DNA of 64,000 nt from Acetivibrio thermocellus ATCC 27405 (GTDB lineage: Bacteria; Bacillota; Clostridia; Acetivibrionales; Acetivibrionaceae): NCBI RefSeq assembly GCF_000015865.1, contig NC_009012.1, positions 1-64,000 of the forward strand. Reading direction: 5' to 3'. Both the position numbers and the translations under genes were made by a program. The notes beneath the pieces were generated by a model, which was not told the DNA's origin, did not search any database, and saw only the letters and a list, made by a program, of their open reading frames with translations. Below, one piece after another: positions 1 through 9,714 of the stretch (position 1 is the first letter of the stretch; each line of letters begins with the position of its first letter).

Positions 1-42
1 CGTATCCCGCCTAAAGCCGTAAATGCAGCGCAAATTGGTTGA
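1..42 (+). CDS. 3' end of an unidentified upstream gene (partial)
   Basis: Frame 1 is open from the window edge for 13 codons and closes with TGA at 40-42. Nothing can be said of its function. It lies just upstream of the serine recombinase gene and, if real, is probably another gene of the same integrated element. Too short for a firm call. Confidence 0.25.
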   Translation, partial: RIPPKAVNAAQIG

Positions 43-103
43 TATGTATAGGAAAAAATTATATAATGAATCCAACCGATTTGTTGCTGGGAAAGGAAGG
101 GTT

Positions 104-1723
104 ATGAAAAAACAGCAGCAAACAAGAACGGCAATCTATTGCAGGCTCAGCCGGGACGATGAGCAAAGCGGCGACAGCATGAGCATTGAAAACCAGCGTA
201 GTATGCTTACCCGCTATGCTAAGGAAAATGGACTGGAAATCATAGACTGGTATATTGATGACGGATGGAGCGGTACCAACTTTGACAGGCCGGACTTCCA
301 ACGGATGAAAAGCGACATTGAGGACGGGAAAATAGACATTGTACTGGTGAAGGATTTAAGCCGGTTAGGGCGCAACCAGATAGAAACCAGCCTTTGCATC
401 CAGGTGTTTTTCCCGCAGCACGATGTCCGTTTCATTGCAGTAAGCGAAAACATTGACACTGCCAAGGGCGAAGATGACTTCATGGAACTGCGCAACCTGT
501 TCAATGAGTGGTTTGTGCGGGACACAAGCCGAAAAGTAAAAAACGGCTACCGCCAGCGGGCACTCAACGGGGACTATACCGGAGCCTTCGCTCCCTACGG
601 ATACAAAAAGGACGAGCAGGACAAGCACAAGCTGGTGCCGGATGAAAATGTGGCGCATGTGGTCAAAAGGATATTCCAGATGGCAGTAGAGGGGTACAGC
701 CCTTACAAAATCAGCATGGCGCTACGAGCGGATAAAATCCTTACACCAAGGGCGTATGTGGCACAGGAATACCAGCGGTATGCAAACGTGTTTAATCCTC
801 AATATCCATATGATTGGGGAGCCACGACCATCAAAATCATCATACAAAACAAGGTATATCTTGGGCACATGGTAAGCCACAAATACACCAAAAAGTCCTT
901 TAAAACGAAAGAAGTCGTAGCTGTGCCGGAAAATGAATGGATTGAGGTCAAAAACACTCATGAGCCGCTAATCGATGAAGAAACCTTTGAACTGGCGCAA
1001 AAAATCATCCGGGTAAAAAAGCGTCCTACCAAAGAAGGAGAACATCAGATATTTGCCGGGTTGCTCAGATGCTCCACCTGCGGACAAAGCCTATCTTTTG
1101 CAAGGGGCGGCAATAGCAAATACAGCGGCGGTAAAGGAGGACGCGGCAGCTTTGCTTGTAACCAATCCCGGCGCAAGGGTAAGGAATATTGCAGCTTTCA
1201 TTACATCAGTTACCTTGACATCTATACCGTCATTTTGGAGGACATACGGAAAAATGCAGCTATTGCAAGAGAAAACGAAGCCGCCTTTGTGGAGATGGTG
1301 TCAGACATCAGCAAGGCTAAGCTCAAAAAGCAAGTATCGGCGGCAGCTAAAGAAAAGGAAAAGCTAAGGCACAGGGAAAACGAACTGCAAGCTATTTTAA
1401 AAAAGCTCTATGAGGACAATGCTCTGGGAAAAATCACTGATGAACAGTTTATTTCCCTGTCAAAGGACTTCACCGACGAGCAGAGACAGATAAAAGAGCG
1501 GCTAAAGGCACTGGAAAATATCCTAAGCCAAGTGACAGAAAAGCAAGAAAATACAGCGAAATTCCTTGAACTGGTGCGGGAATACACCGATATTAAGGAA
1601 TTAACCAAGCCAATACTCAATGAGCTGATCGACAAGGTGGTAGTCTTTGACGCAGAAAAGGCCAGAGGCGACCGGGTACAGAGAATTGACATTTACTATA
1701 GGTTTGTAGGGTTAATTGCGTAA
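104..1723 (+). CDS. Large serine recombinase (resolvase/integrase family)
   Basis: A 539-residue large serine recombinase, the DNA integrase/excisionase type of Tn4451-like and similar mobile elements. The resolvase domain spans about residues 8-150. The likely catalytic Ser16 is in YCRLSRDDE, and VKDLSRLGRN supplies the conserved arginine region. A recombinase domain follows (about 170-300), then a zinc ribbon with CSTCG and a later CNQ...YC pair (about 322-365), a long charged coiled coil (about 400-480) and a DUF4368-like end. The ATG at 104 is preferred over an earlier in-frame ATG at 23 because GGAAGG lies at about 96-100, and because the family starts just before the TAIYCRLS strand. 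The gene ends only about 30 bp before severed Rhs coding sequence, the usual position of an integrase gene at an element end. The element extends left beyond the window. Confidence 0.9.
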   Translation: MKKQQQTRTAIYCRLSRDDEQSGDSMSIENQRSMLTRYAKENGLEIIDWYIDDGWSGTNFDRPDFQRMKSDIEDGKIDIVLVKDLSRLGRNQIETSLCIQVFFPQHDVRFIAVSENIDTAKGEDDFMELRNLFNEWFVRDTSRKVKNGYRQRALNGDYTGAFAPYGYKKDEQDKHKLVPDENVAHVVKRIFQMAVEGYSPYKISMALRADKILTPRAYVAQEYQRYANVFNPQYPYDWGATTIKIIIQNKVYLGHMVSHKYTKKSFKTKEVVAVPENEWIEVKNTHEPLIDEETFELAQKIIRVKKRPTKEGEHQIFAGLLRCSTCGQSLSFARGGNSKYSGGKGGRGSFACNQSRRKGKEYCSFHYISYLDIYTVILEDIRKNAAIARENEAAFVEMVSDISKAKLKKQVSAAAKEKEKLRHRENELQAILKKLYEDNALGKITDEQFISLSKDFTDEQRQIKERLKALENILSQVTEKQENTAKFLELVREYTDIKELTKPILNELIDKVVVFDAEKARGDRVQRIDIYYRFVGLIA

Positions 1724-1756
1724 ATTATTGAGTTACCTCGTTAAAAACATAATACT

Positions 1757-2602
1757 CCGATAAAGTACATTGACCCAACCGGTCACTGCAAAGAGAATGC
1801 AGCTATTGCTTACCAAGTTGAGAATATTTTGCGCAGATTGCGGAGAAACCCCATTATTTCTCTGTCGAAAGTGAGTATTCTTTTGGATTATTTAATAGAG
1901 GGTTTAAGTTATAATCCTGTAGACCACACAGCTACATCTGGACCAACTGTAATGGAAGCTGCACTGATTGCTAAACATGTTTATTCAGGGGAAAAAGGAG
2001 ATGAATTACCCGGTGGATGGAAAATGCTTGAAGATCCATATATGGTTGGAGGTCTTCGAATGGGCGTATATGGGAGAAAAGGTGAGGATGGAGAGATGGA
2101 ATATGTAATTGCAAATGCAGGAACAGAACCTACTAGTTTGATAGATTGGGAGAATAATTTGAAACAACCTTTTGGGAAATCAGAAGATATGAAAAATTCT
2201 TTAGCTTTTGTTGAAGAGTTTATGAAAAACAATCCAAGTATTAATGTAACATTTGTTGGACATTCAAAAGGTGGGGCTGAAGCAGCTGCAAATGCGGTAC
2301 TTACAAATAGGAATGCAATACTATTTAATCCTGCCACAGTGAACTTAGAATCATATTTAAAGCCATATGGTGTGAACAAGTCAAATTATACTGCTGAGAT
2401 GACGGCATTTATTGTAGAAGACGAAATTTTGAATAATATCTTTGGATTTATATCAACGCCGATAGACAAGGTAGTTTATTTACCCAGACAGCATTCTTTT
2501 TTCATATCGATTCCACTTATAGATATGGTAAATTCGATTCGAAATCATTCGATGGATGCAACGATAAAGGCAATAGAAGAATGGGAGGAAAATAGACAAT
2601 GA
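1757..2602 (+). pseudogene. Severed Rhs C-terminal toxin tip, GxSxG lipase-like
   Basis: This is the 3' end of an Rhs gene whose body is missing to the left. The frame opens after TAA at 1742-1744 and reads IKYIDPTGHCKE, the same core/tip boundary as in the two complete Rhs genes downstream. About 265 residues of tip follow. The tip contains VTFVGHSKGGAEAAANA, with the nucleophile serine codon at 2264-2266, and NAGTEPTSLIDWENN. This resembles DUF2974/class-3 lipase-type alpha/beta hydrolases. Only TTG or internal ATG starts are available, with poor ribosome sites, so it is probably not expressed in this arrangement. It was presumably separated from its N-terminal part by integration of the recombinase element. 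The alternative is an orphan tip left by tip exchange. Confidence 0.75.
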
Positions 2603-3528
2603 GTAGGAAAAAGATAATGATTGTTATGCTGATTGTTGTAATGACTTTTCCGATTTTATTATCTTCATGTCAATTTGATATATTAGGGAAAGAGGAGGAA
2701 TATAGGATTACAAACGTAAAAATTTTTAAGGACACACCGGTATGGGAACTGGCATTGGCTGTTAAGAATGAGAAAACCCGTACAATAGAGAAATTGGCAA
2801 AAGAGAATCCGGAGTTGCTGAATTATCAGGAACCGAAATATGGAGCGACTTTACTGTTGTGGGCAGTTGGGATGGAAAAGTATAAATCTGCAGAAGCACT
2901 ATTAAAATGTGGAGCTGACCCCAATATTGCCTCAACAGTTGACGGAATGACTCCGCTTTATTTGGCAGCAGGATTTTCTTGGATAGACAATTACGCGAAA
3001 AAAGACCCTAAGTTTGTAAAGCTCCTACTGAAATATAATGCAGACCCAAACATAACTTATGGTGGAAATGCCATTATTGAGCCAGGAACTAGTCCGCTTA
3101 TGAACTCAATACGATGTGGTATTGAAAAAACGAAAGCATTAGTAGAAGCAGGAGCTTATATCAACTATAAAACTAAAAGTGGGACTACAGCTGCAATTAA
3201 AGCATTGCTAGCCGGTCAAAATGCGACATTGGAAGCATTGGAATATGCACATTATTTGATAGTAGAGAAGAAAGCTAAGGTAACAGATCCCTATTATCCA
3301 TGGTTGGTTTATGAAGAAAACAATATCCAAGAATTATATCCGGTGGATATATTAAGGCGTTGGGTTTATCCATTGGATTCGGAAGAATACCGAATAAAAA
3401 TGGAGATTGTAGAGGAATTTGCCCGACAAGGTGTAAATTATTGGGATACAGAAATTGATAAATATACTCTTGAACAGATAAAAAAGCTTTATCCTGATAC
3501 TTGGGAGGAATATATAAAAAGGTATTAA
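2599..3528 (+). CDS. Ankyrin-repeat lipoprotein, candidate immunity protein
   Basis: A 309-residue predicted lipoprotein. It has a basic start, a hydrophobic stretch and a lipobox ending LLSSC (Cys27), so it should be anchored on the outer face of the membrane. Ankyrin-type repeats are visible at about residues 80-200: GATLLLWAVGMEKYKSAEAL, then a unit ending in GADPN, then MTPLYLAAG and NADPN. The ATG overlaps the tip gene's stop (ATGA at 2599-2602), so the two are translationally coupled. A gene directly after a polymorphic-toxin tip is usually its immunity gene, and ankyrin proteins are a known immunity class. Neutralising a lipase-like tip outside the membrane would fit, but this is inferred from position. 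Confidence 0.75.
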   Translation: MSRKKIMIVMLIVVMTFPILLSSCQFDILGKEEEYRITNVKIFKDTPVWELALAVKNEKTRTIEKLAKENPELLNYQEPKYGATLLLWAVGMEKYKSAEALLKCGADPNIASTVDGMTPLYLAAGFSWIDNYAKKDPKFVKLLLKYNADPNITYGGNAIIEPGTSPLMNSIRCGIEKTKALVEAGAYINYKTKSGTTAAIKALLAGQNATLEALEYAHYLIVEKKAKVTDPYYPWLVYEENNIQELYPVDILRRWVYPLDSEEYRIKMEIVEEFARQGVNYWDTEIDKYTLEQIKKLYPDTWEEYIKRY

Positions 3529-3663
3529 AATAAATATGTATTACTTATAATATATAATAACTTTTTTATGCAAAAGCTTTTTACTTAAAACGTGTATTTT
3601 ACCGAAATATATTTAAATTTAAGTCGATTATTTTTAAAATTATTGATGGTAAATTGATACAAC

Positions 3664-3714
3664 GGGCTGGCAAGCATTTTCCTGAATAGAGGAATTTGCT
3701 TGGCAGTCTTTTTT
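3664..3714 (+). terminator. Rho-independent terminator after the ankyrin gene
   Basis: GGGCTGGCAAGCA (3664-3676) can pair, with one mismatch and a G-U pair, with TGCTTGGCAGTC (3697-3708). The T-rich run CTTTTTTAT follows. The rest of the 345-bp gap before the first full Rhs gene is AT-rich and holds only that gene's promoter. Confidence 0.7.
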
Positions 3715-3793
3715 ATATTTCATCAGGAAAATGTGAGATTTTATATATCGAAAGAGACTGAAAATATGAATGTAAACGAAATGGAAACGTTTA

Positions 3794-3822
3794 TTGAATT
3801 TAAAAGTAACTAATGGTATAAT
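3794..3822 (+). promoter_or_regulatory. SigA-type promoter of rhs1, extended -10
   Basis: TTGAAT (3794-3799), a 17-bp spacer ending in TGG, and TATAAT (3817-3822) form a near-consensus promoter with an extended -10 (TGnTATAAT). The block CTAATGGTATAATTTACATA recurs upstream of the second Rhs gene, and both genes share TTGGTAAGTAGGGGGCT in the leader. This supports a real, duplicated control region. Confidence 0.75.
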
Positions 3823-3873
3823 TTACATAATAAATGTCAATTTATGTTGGTAAGTAGGGGGCTGAACACAGAT

Positions 3874-6800
3874 ATGCAAATAAAAATAACTCCTGAAGAA
3901 ATGACAAGAATAGCAAGTAATATAAAAGAAGTGTCAAAGAAATTTGAAGATATAACTCGTGAGGTAAAAAATATAGTAAATTACATTGATTGGGAACTTA
4001 GAAGTAAAGAGGGAATAGAACAAAAACTATTAATAGCAGATACAGCAGCAAAAAATATAGCCCAGGACTTAGACAGAATGTCACGGGATCTTATAAGTGC
4101 AAGGGACAAAATGATGGAAGCAGAAGACAAGGCTGCAATTGCAGCAAGAAAAAAGAGAAATATAAACTTCGAAAATTTAATTCATGATGCTCTTGAGGTA
4201 CTTTTTAGGCCACCAGTCGGAGCAATATTCAGGTTATTTAACTATTTGCCGTGGGATAGACTGGTAGGCTCCGGAACCGCAAATTGTCCCAACACTTTTG
4301 CGGGGGACCCTGTAAACGTGGTATCGGGAAATTTTTATTTAACAAGAAGAGATATAACCATACCTTCAAGAGGTATGGCGCTTGAGATAACCAGATATTA
4401 CAACTCCATGGATAATACGCCAGGTATGTTCGGTAAAGGATGGAAAACAGATTATGAAACATGCCTGAAGAAAAAGGAAGACAGTGAGGACATAATAGTG
4501 ATGTATCCGGGAGGGAGCATAAGGATATTCGAACATACGGGGTCAGGAACTTTCAAATCTCCCAAAGGTGTGTACGATACACTTTTTAAAACAGAGGATG
4601 AAATGTACATATTGAAGGTTCAAAAGGGGATTACCTACAAATATGACCAGGCTGGAAGCCTTGTATCAATCTCGGATTCAAACAATAACGAGATAAGATT
4701 TAAATATAACCGGGAGGGATTGCTGTCTGCCATAATGTCACCGAGGGGAAAACTTTTGATGTTTTCCTATGAAAGCGACAGGGTTGGCAGCGTAACTGAC
4801 CACACGGGAAGGAAGCTGAGATATAAATACGATGAAAAAGGAAATCTGATACAGGTAATATACCCTGACGGAGGAAAAATTACCTATGCGTACGATAACA
4901 TAGGGCTAATTTCAATAACCGACCAGAATGGCAACACCTATGTTCAAAATACATATGATGAAAAAGGCAGAGTAGTAAAACAGCTTGACCATGAGAATAA
5001 TGAGTTGATTATAGAATATGACGAAGAAAATCGTGAAAATACTTTCAAATGGACGAAAAGCGGTATAACCCGTGTGTATAAGTACAATGAGAAGATGCTT
5101 CTGACCGAAATAAGGTATGATGACGGAAGTGTGCAAAAATATACCTATGATGAGAATTTCAACAGAAACAGTGAGACGGACAGAAATGGCAACACGACGT
5201 ACAGGAAATATGATGACAAGGGCAATTTAATAGAAGTAATTTCACCGGAGCCTTTCTGCTATAAGACAAAATACAGCTATGACGAGGAAGGCAGACTGAT
5301 AAAGGTAGTGTCACCGGGCGGGGGAGAAGTGTCTTTTGAATATGACGAAAGGGGAAACCTTTTAAAACGCATTGTAAAGACCGGAAGCAGAAGTTATTCG
5401 GAGTGGGCATATACGTATGATCAATATGGAAGAATGACAACATCAAAAGATGCGGAAAACAACACGAAGACCTTTGAGTATGGAGAAGAAGATGTAAACA
5501 AACCGACATTGATAAAAGATGCGGTAGGGAACATATTTAAATATGAATTTGACAAAGTGGGTCGGGTAGTGGCCACAACCACACATTACGGAACAGTAAG
5601 GTTAAAATATGATGAGTGTGACCGGATAACCCACATAACCGATACAGAAGGGAACACAACAAGAATCTGCTATGACAAGGCAGGAAACATGACAAAGGTT
5701 ATAGCGCCGAAGCAGTATGGGGAGAAAGGCGAAAACGGGTCAGGATATGCATTTGAATATAATGCAATGGACAAGCTTATAAGGACAATTGACCCGTTGG
5801 GCAATGTTTTTGCGGTAAAATATGATGAGAACGGCAACAAGATAAAAGAGATCAACCCGAACTACTATAGTTCTGAGAAAGATGACGGTATAGGAATAGA
5901 ATACAAATATGACACCAACCACCGCAGGATAAGCACGATATTCCCGGACGGAAGCATGTCGAGGATAAAGTATGACGCGGAAGGCAATATAATAAAGACG
6001 ATATCCTGGAAGGATTATAACAAGGATTTGGATGACGGGCCGGGGATGGAGTATACCTATGATGAAATGAACAGGCTTACGCAAATAATAGACCCGAAAG
6101 GGAATGTAATAAAGAAATACATATACGATGAAGACGGAAGAATCGTGAAAGAAATAGATGCAAAAGGATATAGCAGTGCAGATAACGATGAAGAACGTTG
6201 GGGTACAATATATAAATACAACCTTGCCGGATGGCTTGTTGAGAAGAGGACACCGTTACAGCAGAAAAATGGTGAAATATATTACAACATAATAGAATAT
6301 GTGTATGACAGAAACGGAAGGGTAGTACAGGAGAAAAGATCTCCGGAATATGTGACCAGGACAGGATATCCAAAGAAATGGAACATAATAAACTATAAAT
6401 ATGATCCCAACGGAAATCTGATAGAGGTAACCGACAGCCTTGGAGCAGTGATAACCTATGAATATGACTGCTTTGGCAAGAGAACACTGGAGAGAATGAA
6501 AATAAACGACAGGAAGCAAAGAGTAACCAGATATGAATATAATGGAGTGGGAAAATTAACGAGAGTAATACGTGAATTGGACGGAGAAGACCTTTCAGGA
6601 TACAGTGAAGATAAGGTTTTGGCGGAGACAATATACAATTACGACCCAAACGGCAATCTTATAGAGGTGATTTCTCCTGAAGGGTATTTGACTGTATTTA
6701 AATACGATGATGCAAACCGTAGGATAAAGAGTATATTGTATCAACCGCAGAACGGTGTGAAACTGAGCGGCAGTGCGTATTGTGCCCTTTTAAATACAAA

Positions 6801-9702
6801 GTCGAGGAGCATAAGTTATGAGTATGACCGGGCAGGGAACCTTGTAAGAGAGATATTGCCGAACGGTGGCGTCATAATAAACGAATATGATGAAATGAAC
6901 AGAAGAATAAGAGTTACCGACCCTGACGGAAACACCAGAAGGATTTTCTATGACAATTCAGGGAACGTCGTAAAATATGTTAATCCGGAGAATTACGATC
7001 CGGAGAAAGATGACGGAACAGGTACCACATACCTTTATGACTCAATGAACCGTCTTATAGAAATAGTAAATGCAGCGGGTATAGTAGTGGAAAGGAATAT
7101 ATACAACACAGCGGGAGAGATAATCAAGAGGATAGACTCAGTTGGTTATAGTTCCGCAGATAATGACAATGACAGGCATGGAGTTGAATTTAGTTATGAC
7201 CTGGCGGGACGTTTGGAGGAGATAACAACGCCGGAAGCGAAGATTCATGGCCGAAAGAGTCAGAAATACACATATGACGCAGAAGGAAACATAACAGGAG
7301 TAGTTGACGGAAACGGAAACAGCACAAGGTACAGTTTGGACTTATGGGGTAAGATAATAAACATAACGGAACCTGACGGAACCAATATAAAATACGATTA
7401 TGACTATGCGGGAAATCTTGTATCCACTACTGACGGTAACGGAAACACTACCCGTTATACATACAACAGCTTTAACCTTCTGTCGGAGATAATAGATCCT
7501 GACGGAAGGAAAATAACCTTCAAGTATGACAGACAGGGAAGAATGGTGCAAAGGATAGGGAAAGACGGACGCAGCACATATTATAATTACAATGCGGATA
7601 ACAATATAACCGGGCGTTGGGAAGAAGAAGGGCAGATGGAAAAATACGAGTATAATGTAGACGGAAGCCTGGCTGCGTCAATAAGCGGTACTACTATACA
7701 TACTTATGCCTATACCTTGGCAGGAAGGCTGAAAAGTAAGACAACCAATGGACAGAAGGTATTGGAGTATGATTACAATAAGAATGGGCTTGTATCGAAA
7801 GTTACCGATATAAGTGGAACACCGGTGGAGTATACATATGACGTACTGGGGAGATTAACAACGGTAACAAACGGAGGCAAAGTTTCTGCGAGGTATGAAT
7901 ACAATATTGACAACACAATAGCGCAGGTGTTGTATGGGAGTGGAGTATGCGCTAGATATGAATACGACATGGATAAGAAGATAAAAGAGCTTTTAAACAT
8001 AGACCCGACAGGGAAAGAAATGTTTGTATACAGGTATGCGTATGATGGGAACGGCAATCCAATTTTGAAAGAAGAGAACGAAAAAGTAACGGCTTACAGT
8101 TATGATACGCTGAACCGTTTGAAAGAAGTAGTATACCCTAGGAATATAAGAGAGAGGTTTGAATATGATGCGAACGGCAACAGGATCAAAAGAGAATGTG
8201 GAGATATACTGGAACAGTATGAATATGACAGTTGCAATAGATTGGTTCAAAGAATAAAGAACGGGCTGTTAACGGAATATGAGTATGATGCGAGGGGAAA
8301 TTTGATAAAAGAAAAAGAGGGTGAGTTGACTAAATTATACAGCTATGACGGATTTGACAGACTGATACGTGTACAAAATCCGGACGGAACATATATGGAA
8401 AATATATACGATGCCGAGAATTTGAGAACGGTCTCGATAGAAAACGGTAGGTACAACAGGTATGTGTACAACGGAAGAAATATAGCGTGTGAAGTAGACG
8501 AGGATTGGAGTCTAAAAGACAGAATAGTCTTTGGGCATACGATATTACAAAGAGAAGACAGTGACAAGAATGAGTATTATTATATTCACAATGCCCATGG
8601 GGATATTACAGCTCTTACCGATGGGAAAGGAGAAGTAATAAACAGCTACAGTTACGATGCTTTTGGAAATATATTGGACAGTGTTGAGAAGATAGAGAAC
8701 AGATTCAAGTATTCGGGAGAAGTGCTTGATCCTGTGACGGGACAGTACTACCTGAGAGCGAGATATTATAACCCAAGCATAGGAAGGTTTATGCAGGAAG
8801 ATACGTTTAGGGGTGACGGACTAAACTTATATACCTATGTTGCCAACAATCCACTAAAGTACGTTGACCCAACCGGTCATTGTAAAGAGAGTGTTGATTT
8901 TAGTGATGTATATGACAACATTTTAAGTGAAAATCCTAATGACATTTTGAAAGATATGGTATTAAGAAAAATAATGGGACCGGACTGGACTCCAAACTAT
9001 TTGAGAAATTCAAATGAAATAGAGGATTATAAGTTTAAGGCAGTAATATATCTAAATAGAAGTGACGGTGCTTTTTTGCAGGGACATTCAGCGATAATGC
9101 TTGTAACCGATGATAACCAAGGGTTGTTCTATAGCTTTGTGGGTGATGCAAGTAAAACACTTCAGCTTATAGCAGGATTTAATTCGCCGGGGAAAATATT
9201 AAAACCATTTGATAAACGAAAAAAACAATATGTTACAGTCGACGTTATTAGTTTTTTAGAAAAAGGAAGAATTGAAAATGTGGAAAAGTTTAAAGGGAAT
9301 GACACATTTACTGATCAATATGATAGATATATTTATATACCTATAACAAATGAGCAGGGGCAGGCTATGTACAGGAAAGCGGAGATGTTATATAAACAGC
9401 CTCCGGAGTATAATCTCTATGCAAATAATTGTAATCATGTAGCACAACAAATATTGGAAGCAGGAGGTTTGAATTTTGCACCGACAAAAGGGAATGCATT
9501 AGATGAACGTATAAATTTATATACATCTTTTAATCCTCTTGTTCATTTACCGCCAAGAGCAATGCTGAATTATATTTTTGACAGGGTAGACAAGACGATA
9601 CCTAATGCTGCATATAATTACGGCGCTTTTATTGCGAACAAGCAAGGTTGGATTGCGGGAAATACGGATGATAGTGCATTTTTTTGGAATCCGTTTAAGT
9701 AA
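3874..9702 (+). CDS. Rhs polymorphic toxin 1: WXG100-like N-terminus, YD core, permuted papain-like tip
   Basis: A 1942-residue Rhs/YD-repeat toxin. Residues 1-100 are helical and WXG100-like, and there is no signal peptide. A DUF6531-type segment follows (GDPVNVVSGNFYLTRRDI). About 1450 residues of YD repeats form the shell, ending at YYLRARYYNPSIGRF and DPTGHC (about residue 1665). The 275-residue tip contains GHSAIMLV (about 1735) and YNLYANNCNHVAQQ (about 1850). A His followed by a Cys in NNCNH is the arrangement of circularly permuted papain folds (PPPDE/NlpC-P60-like), so a peptidase or related thiol hydrolase is predicted. ATG 3874 is chosen over ATG 3844 because the paralogue shares MQIKITPEEMTRIA and has no upstream ATG. 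Secretion by a type VII-like system is inferred from the N-terminus. Confidence 0.9.
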   Translation: MQIKITPEEMTRIASNIKEVSKKFEDITREVKNIVNYIDWELRSKEGIEQKLLIADTAAKNIAQDLDRMSRDLISARDKMMEAEDKAAIAARKKRNINFENLIHDALEVLFRPPVGAIFRLFNYLPWDRLVGSGTANCPNTFAGDPVNVVSGNFYLTRRDITIPSRGMALEITRYYNSMDNTPGMFGKGWKTDYETCLKKKEDSEDIIVMYPGGSIRIFEHTGSGTFKSPKGVYDTLFKTEDEMYILKVQKGITYKYDQAGSLVSISDSNNNEIRFKYNREGLLSAIMSPRGKLLMFSYESDRVGSVTDHTGRKLRYKYDEKGNLIQVIYPDGGKITYAYDNIGLISITDQNGNTYVQNTYDEKGRVVKQLDHENNELIIEYDEENRENTFKWTKSGITRVYKYNEKMLLTEIRYDDGSVQKYTYDENFNRNSETDRNGNTTYRKYDDKGNLIEVISPEPFCYKTKYSYDEEGRLIKVVSPGGGEVSFEYDERGNLLKRIVKTGSRSYSEWAYTYDQYGRMTTSKDAENNTKTFEYGEEDVNKPTLIKDAVGNIFKYEFDKVGRVVATTTHYGTVRLKYDECDRITHITDTEGNTTRICYDKAGNMTKVIAPKQYGEKGENGSGYAFEYNAMDKLIRTIDPLGNVFAVKYDENGNKIKEINPNYYSSEKDDGIGIEYKYDTNHRRISTIFPDGSMSRIKYDAEGNIIKTISWKDYNKDLDDGPGMEYTYDEMNRLTQIIDPKGNVIKKYIYDEDGRIVKEIDAKGYSSADNDEERWGTIYKYNLAGWLVEKRTPLQQKNGEIYYNIIEYVYDRNGRVVQEKRSPEYVTRTGYPKKWNIINYKYDPNGNLIEVTDSLGAVITYEYDCFGKRTLERMKINDRKQRVTRYEYNGVGKLTRVIRELDGEDLSGYSEDKVLAETIYNYDPNGNLIEVISPEGYLTVFKYDDANRRIKSILYQPQNGVKLSGSAYCALLNTKSRSISYEYDRAGNLVREILPNGGVIINEYDEMNRRIRVTDPDGNTRRIFYDNSGNVVKYVNPENYDPEKDDGTGTTYLYDSMNRLIEIVNAAGIVVERNIYNTAGEIIKRIDSVGYSSADNDNDRHGVEFSYDLAGRLEEITTPEAKIHGRKSQKYTYDAEGNITGVVDGNGNSTRYSLDLWGKIINITEPDGTNIKYDYDYAGNLVSTTDGNGNTTRYTYNSFNLLSEIIDPDGRKITFKYDRQGRMVQRIGKDGRSTYYNYNADNNITGRWEEEGQMEKYEYNVDGSLAASISGTTIHTYAYTLAGRLKSKTTNGQKVLEYDYNKNGLVSKVTDISGTPVEYTYDVLGRLTTVTNGGKVSARYEYNIDNTIAQVLYGSGVCARYEYDMDKKIKELLNIDPTGKEMFVYRYAYDGNGNPILKEENEKVTAYSYDTLNRLKEVVYPRNIRERFEYDANGNRIKRECGDILEQYEYDSCNRLVQRIKNGLLTEYEYDARGNLIKEKEGELTKLYSYDGFDRLIRVQNPDGTYMENIYDAENLRTVSIENGRYNRYVYNGRNIACEVDEDWSLKDRIVFGHTILQREDSDKNEYYYIHNAHGDITALTDGKGEVINSYSYDAFGNILDSVEKIENRFKYSGEVLDPVTGQYYLRARYYNPSIGRFMQEDTFRGDGLNLYTYVANNPLKYVDPTGHCKESVDFSDVYDNILSENPNDILKDMVLRKIMGPDWTPNYLRNSNEIEDYKFKAVIYLNRSDGAFLQGHSAIMLVTDDNQGLFYSFVGDASKTLQLIAGFNSPGKILKPFDKRKKQYVTVDVISFLEKGRIENVEKFKGNDTFTDQYDRYIYIPITNEQGQAMYRKAEMLYKQPPEYNLYANNCNHVAQQILEAGGLNFAPTKGNALDERINLYTSFNPLVHLPPRAMLNYIFDRVDKTIPNAAYNYGAFIANKQGWIAGNTDDSAFFWNPFK

Positions 9703-9714
9703 GGGGGATAATTA

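Noticed and set aside
6077-6649. Long antisense open frames inside both Rhs genes (for example 190 codons here)
   Set aside because: They arise from the GAY/TAY codon pattern of YD repeats on the opposite strand, have no ribosome sites, and read as low-complexity Ser/Ile/Tyr strings.
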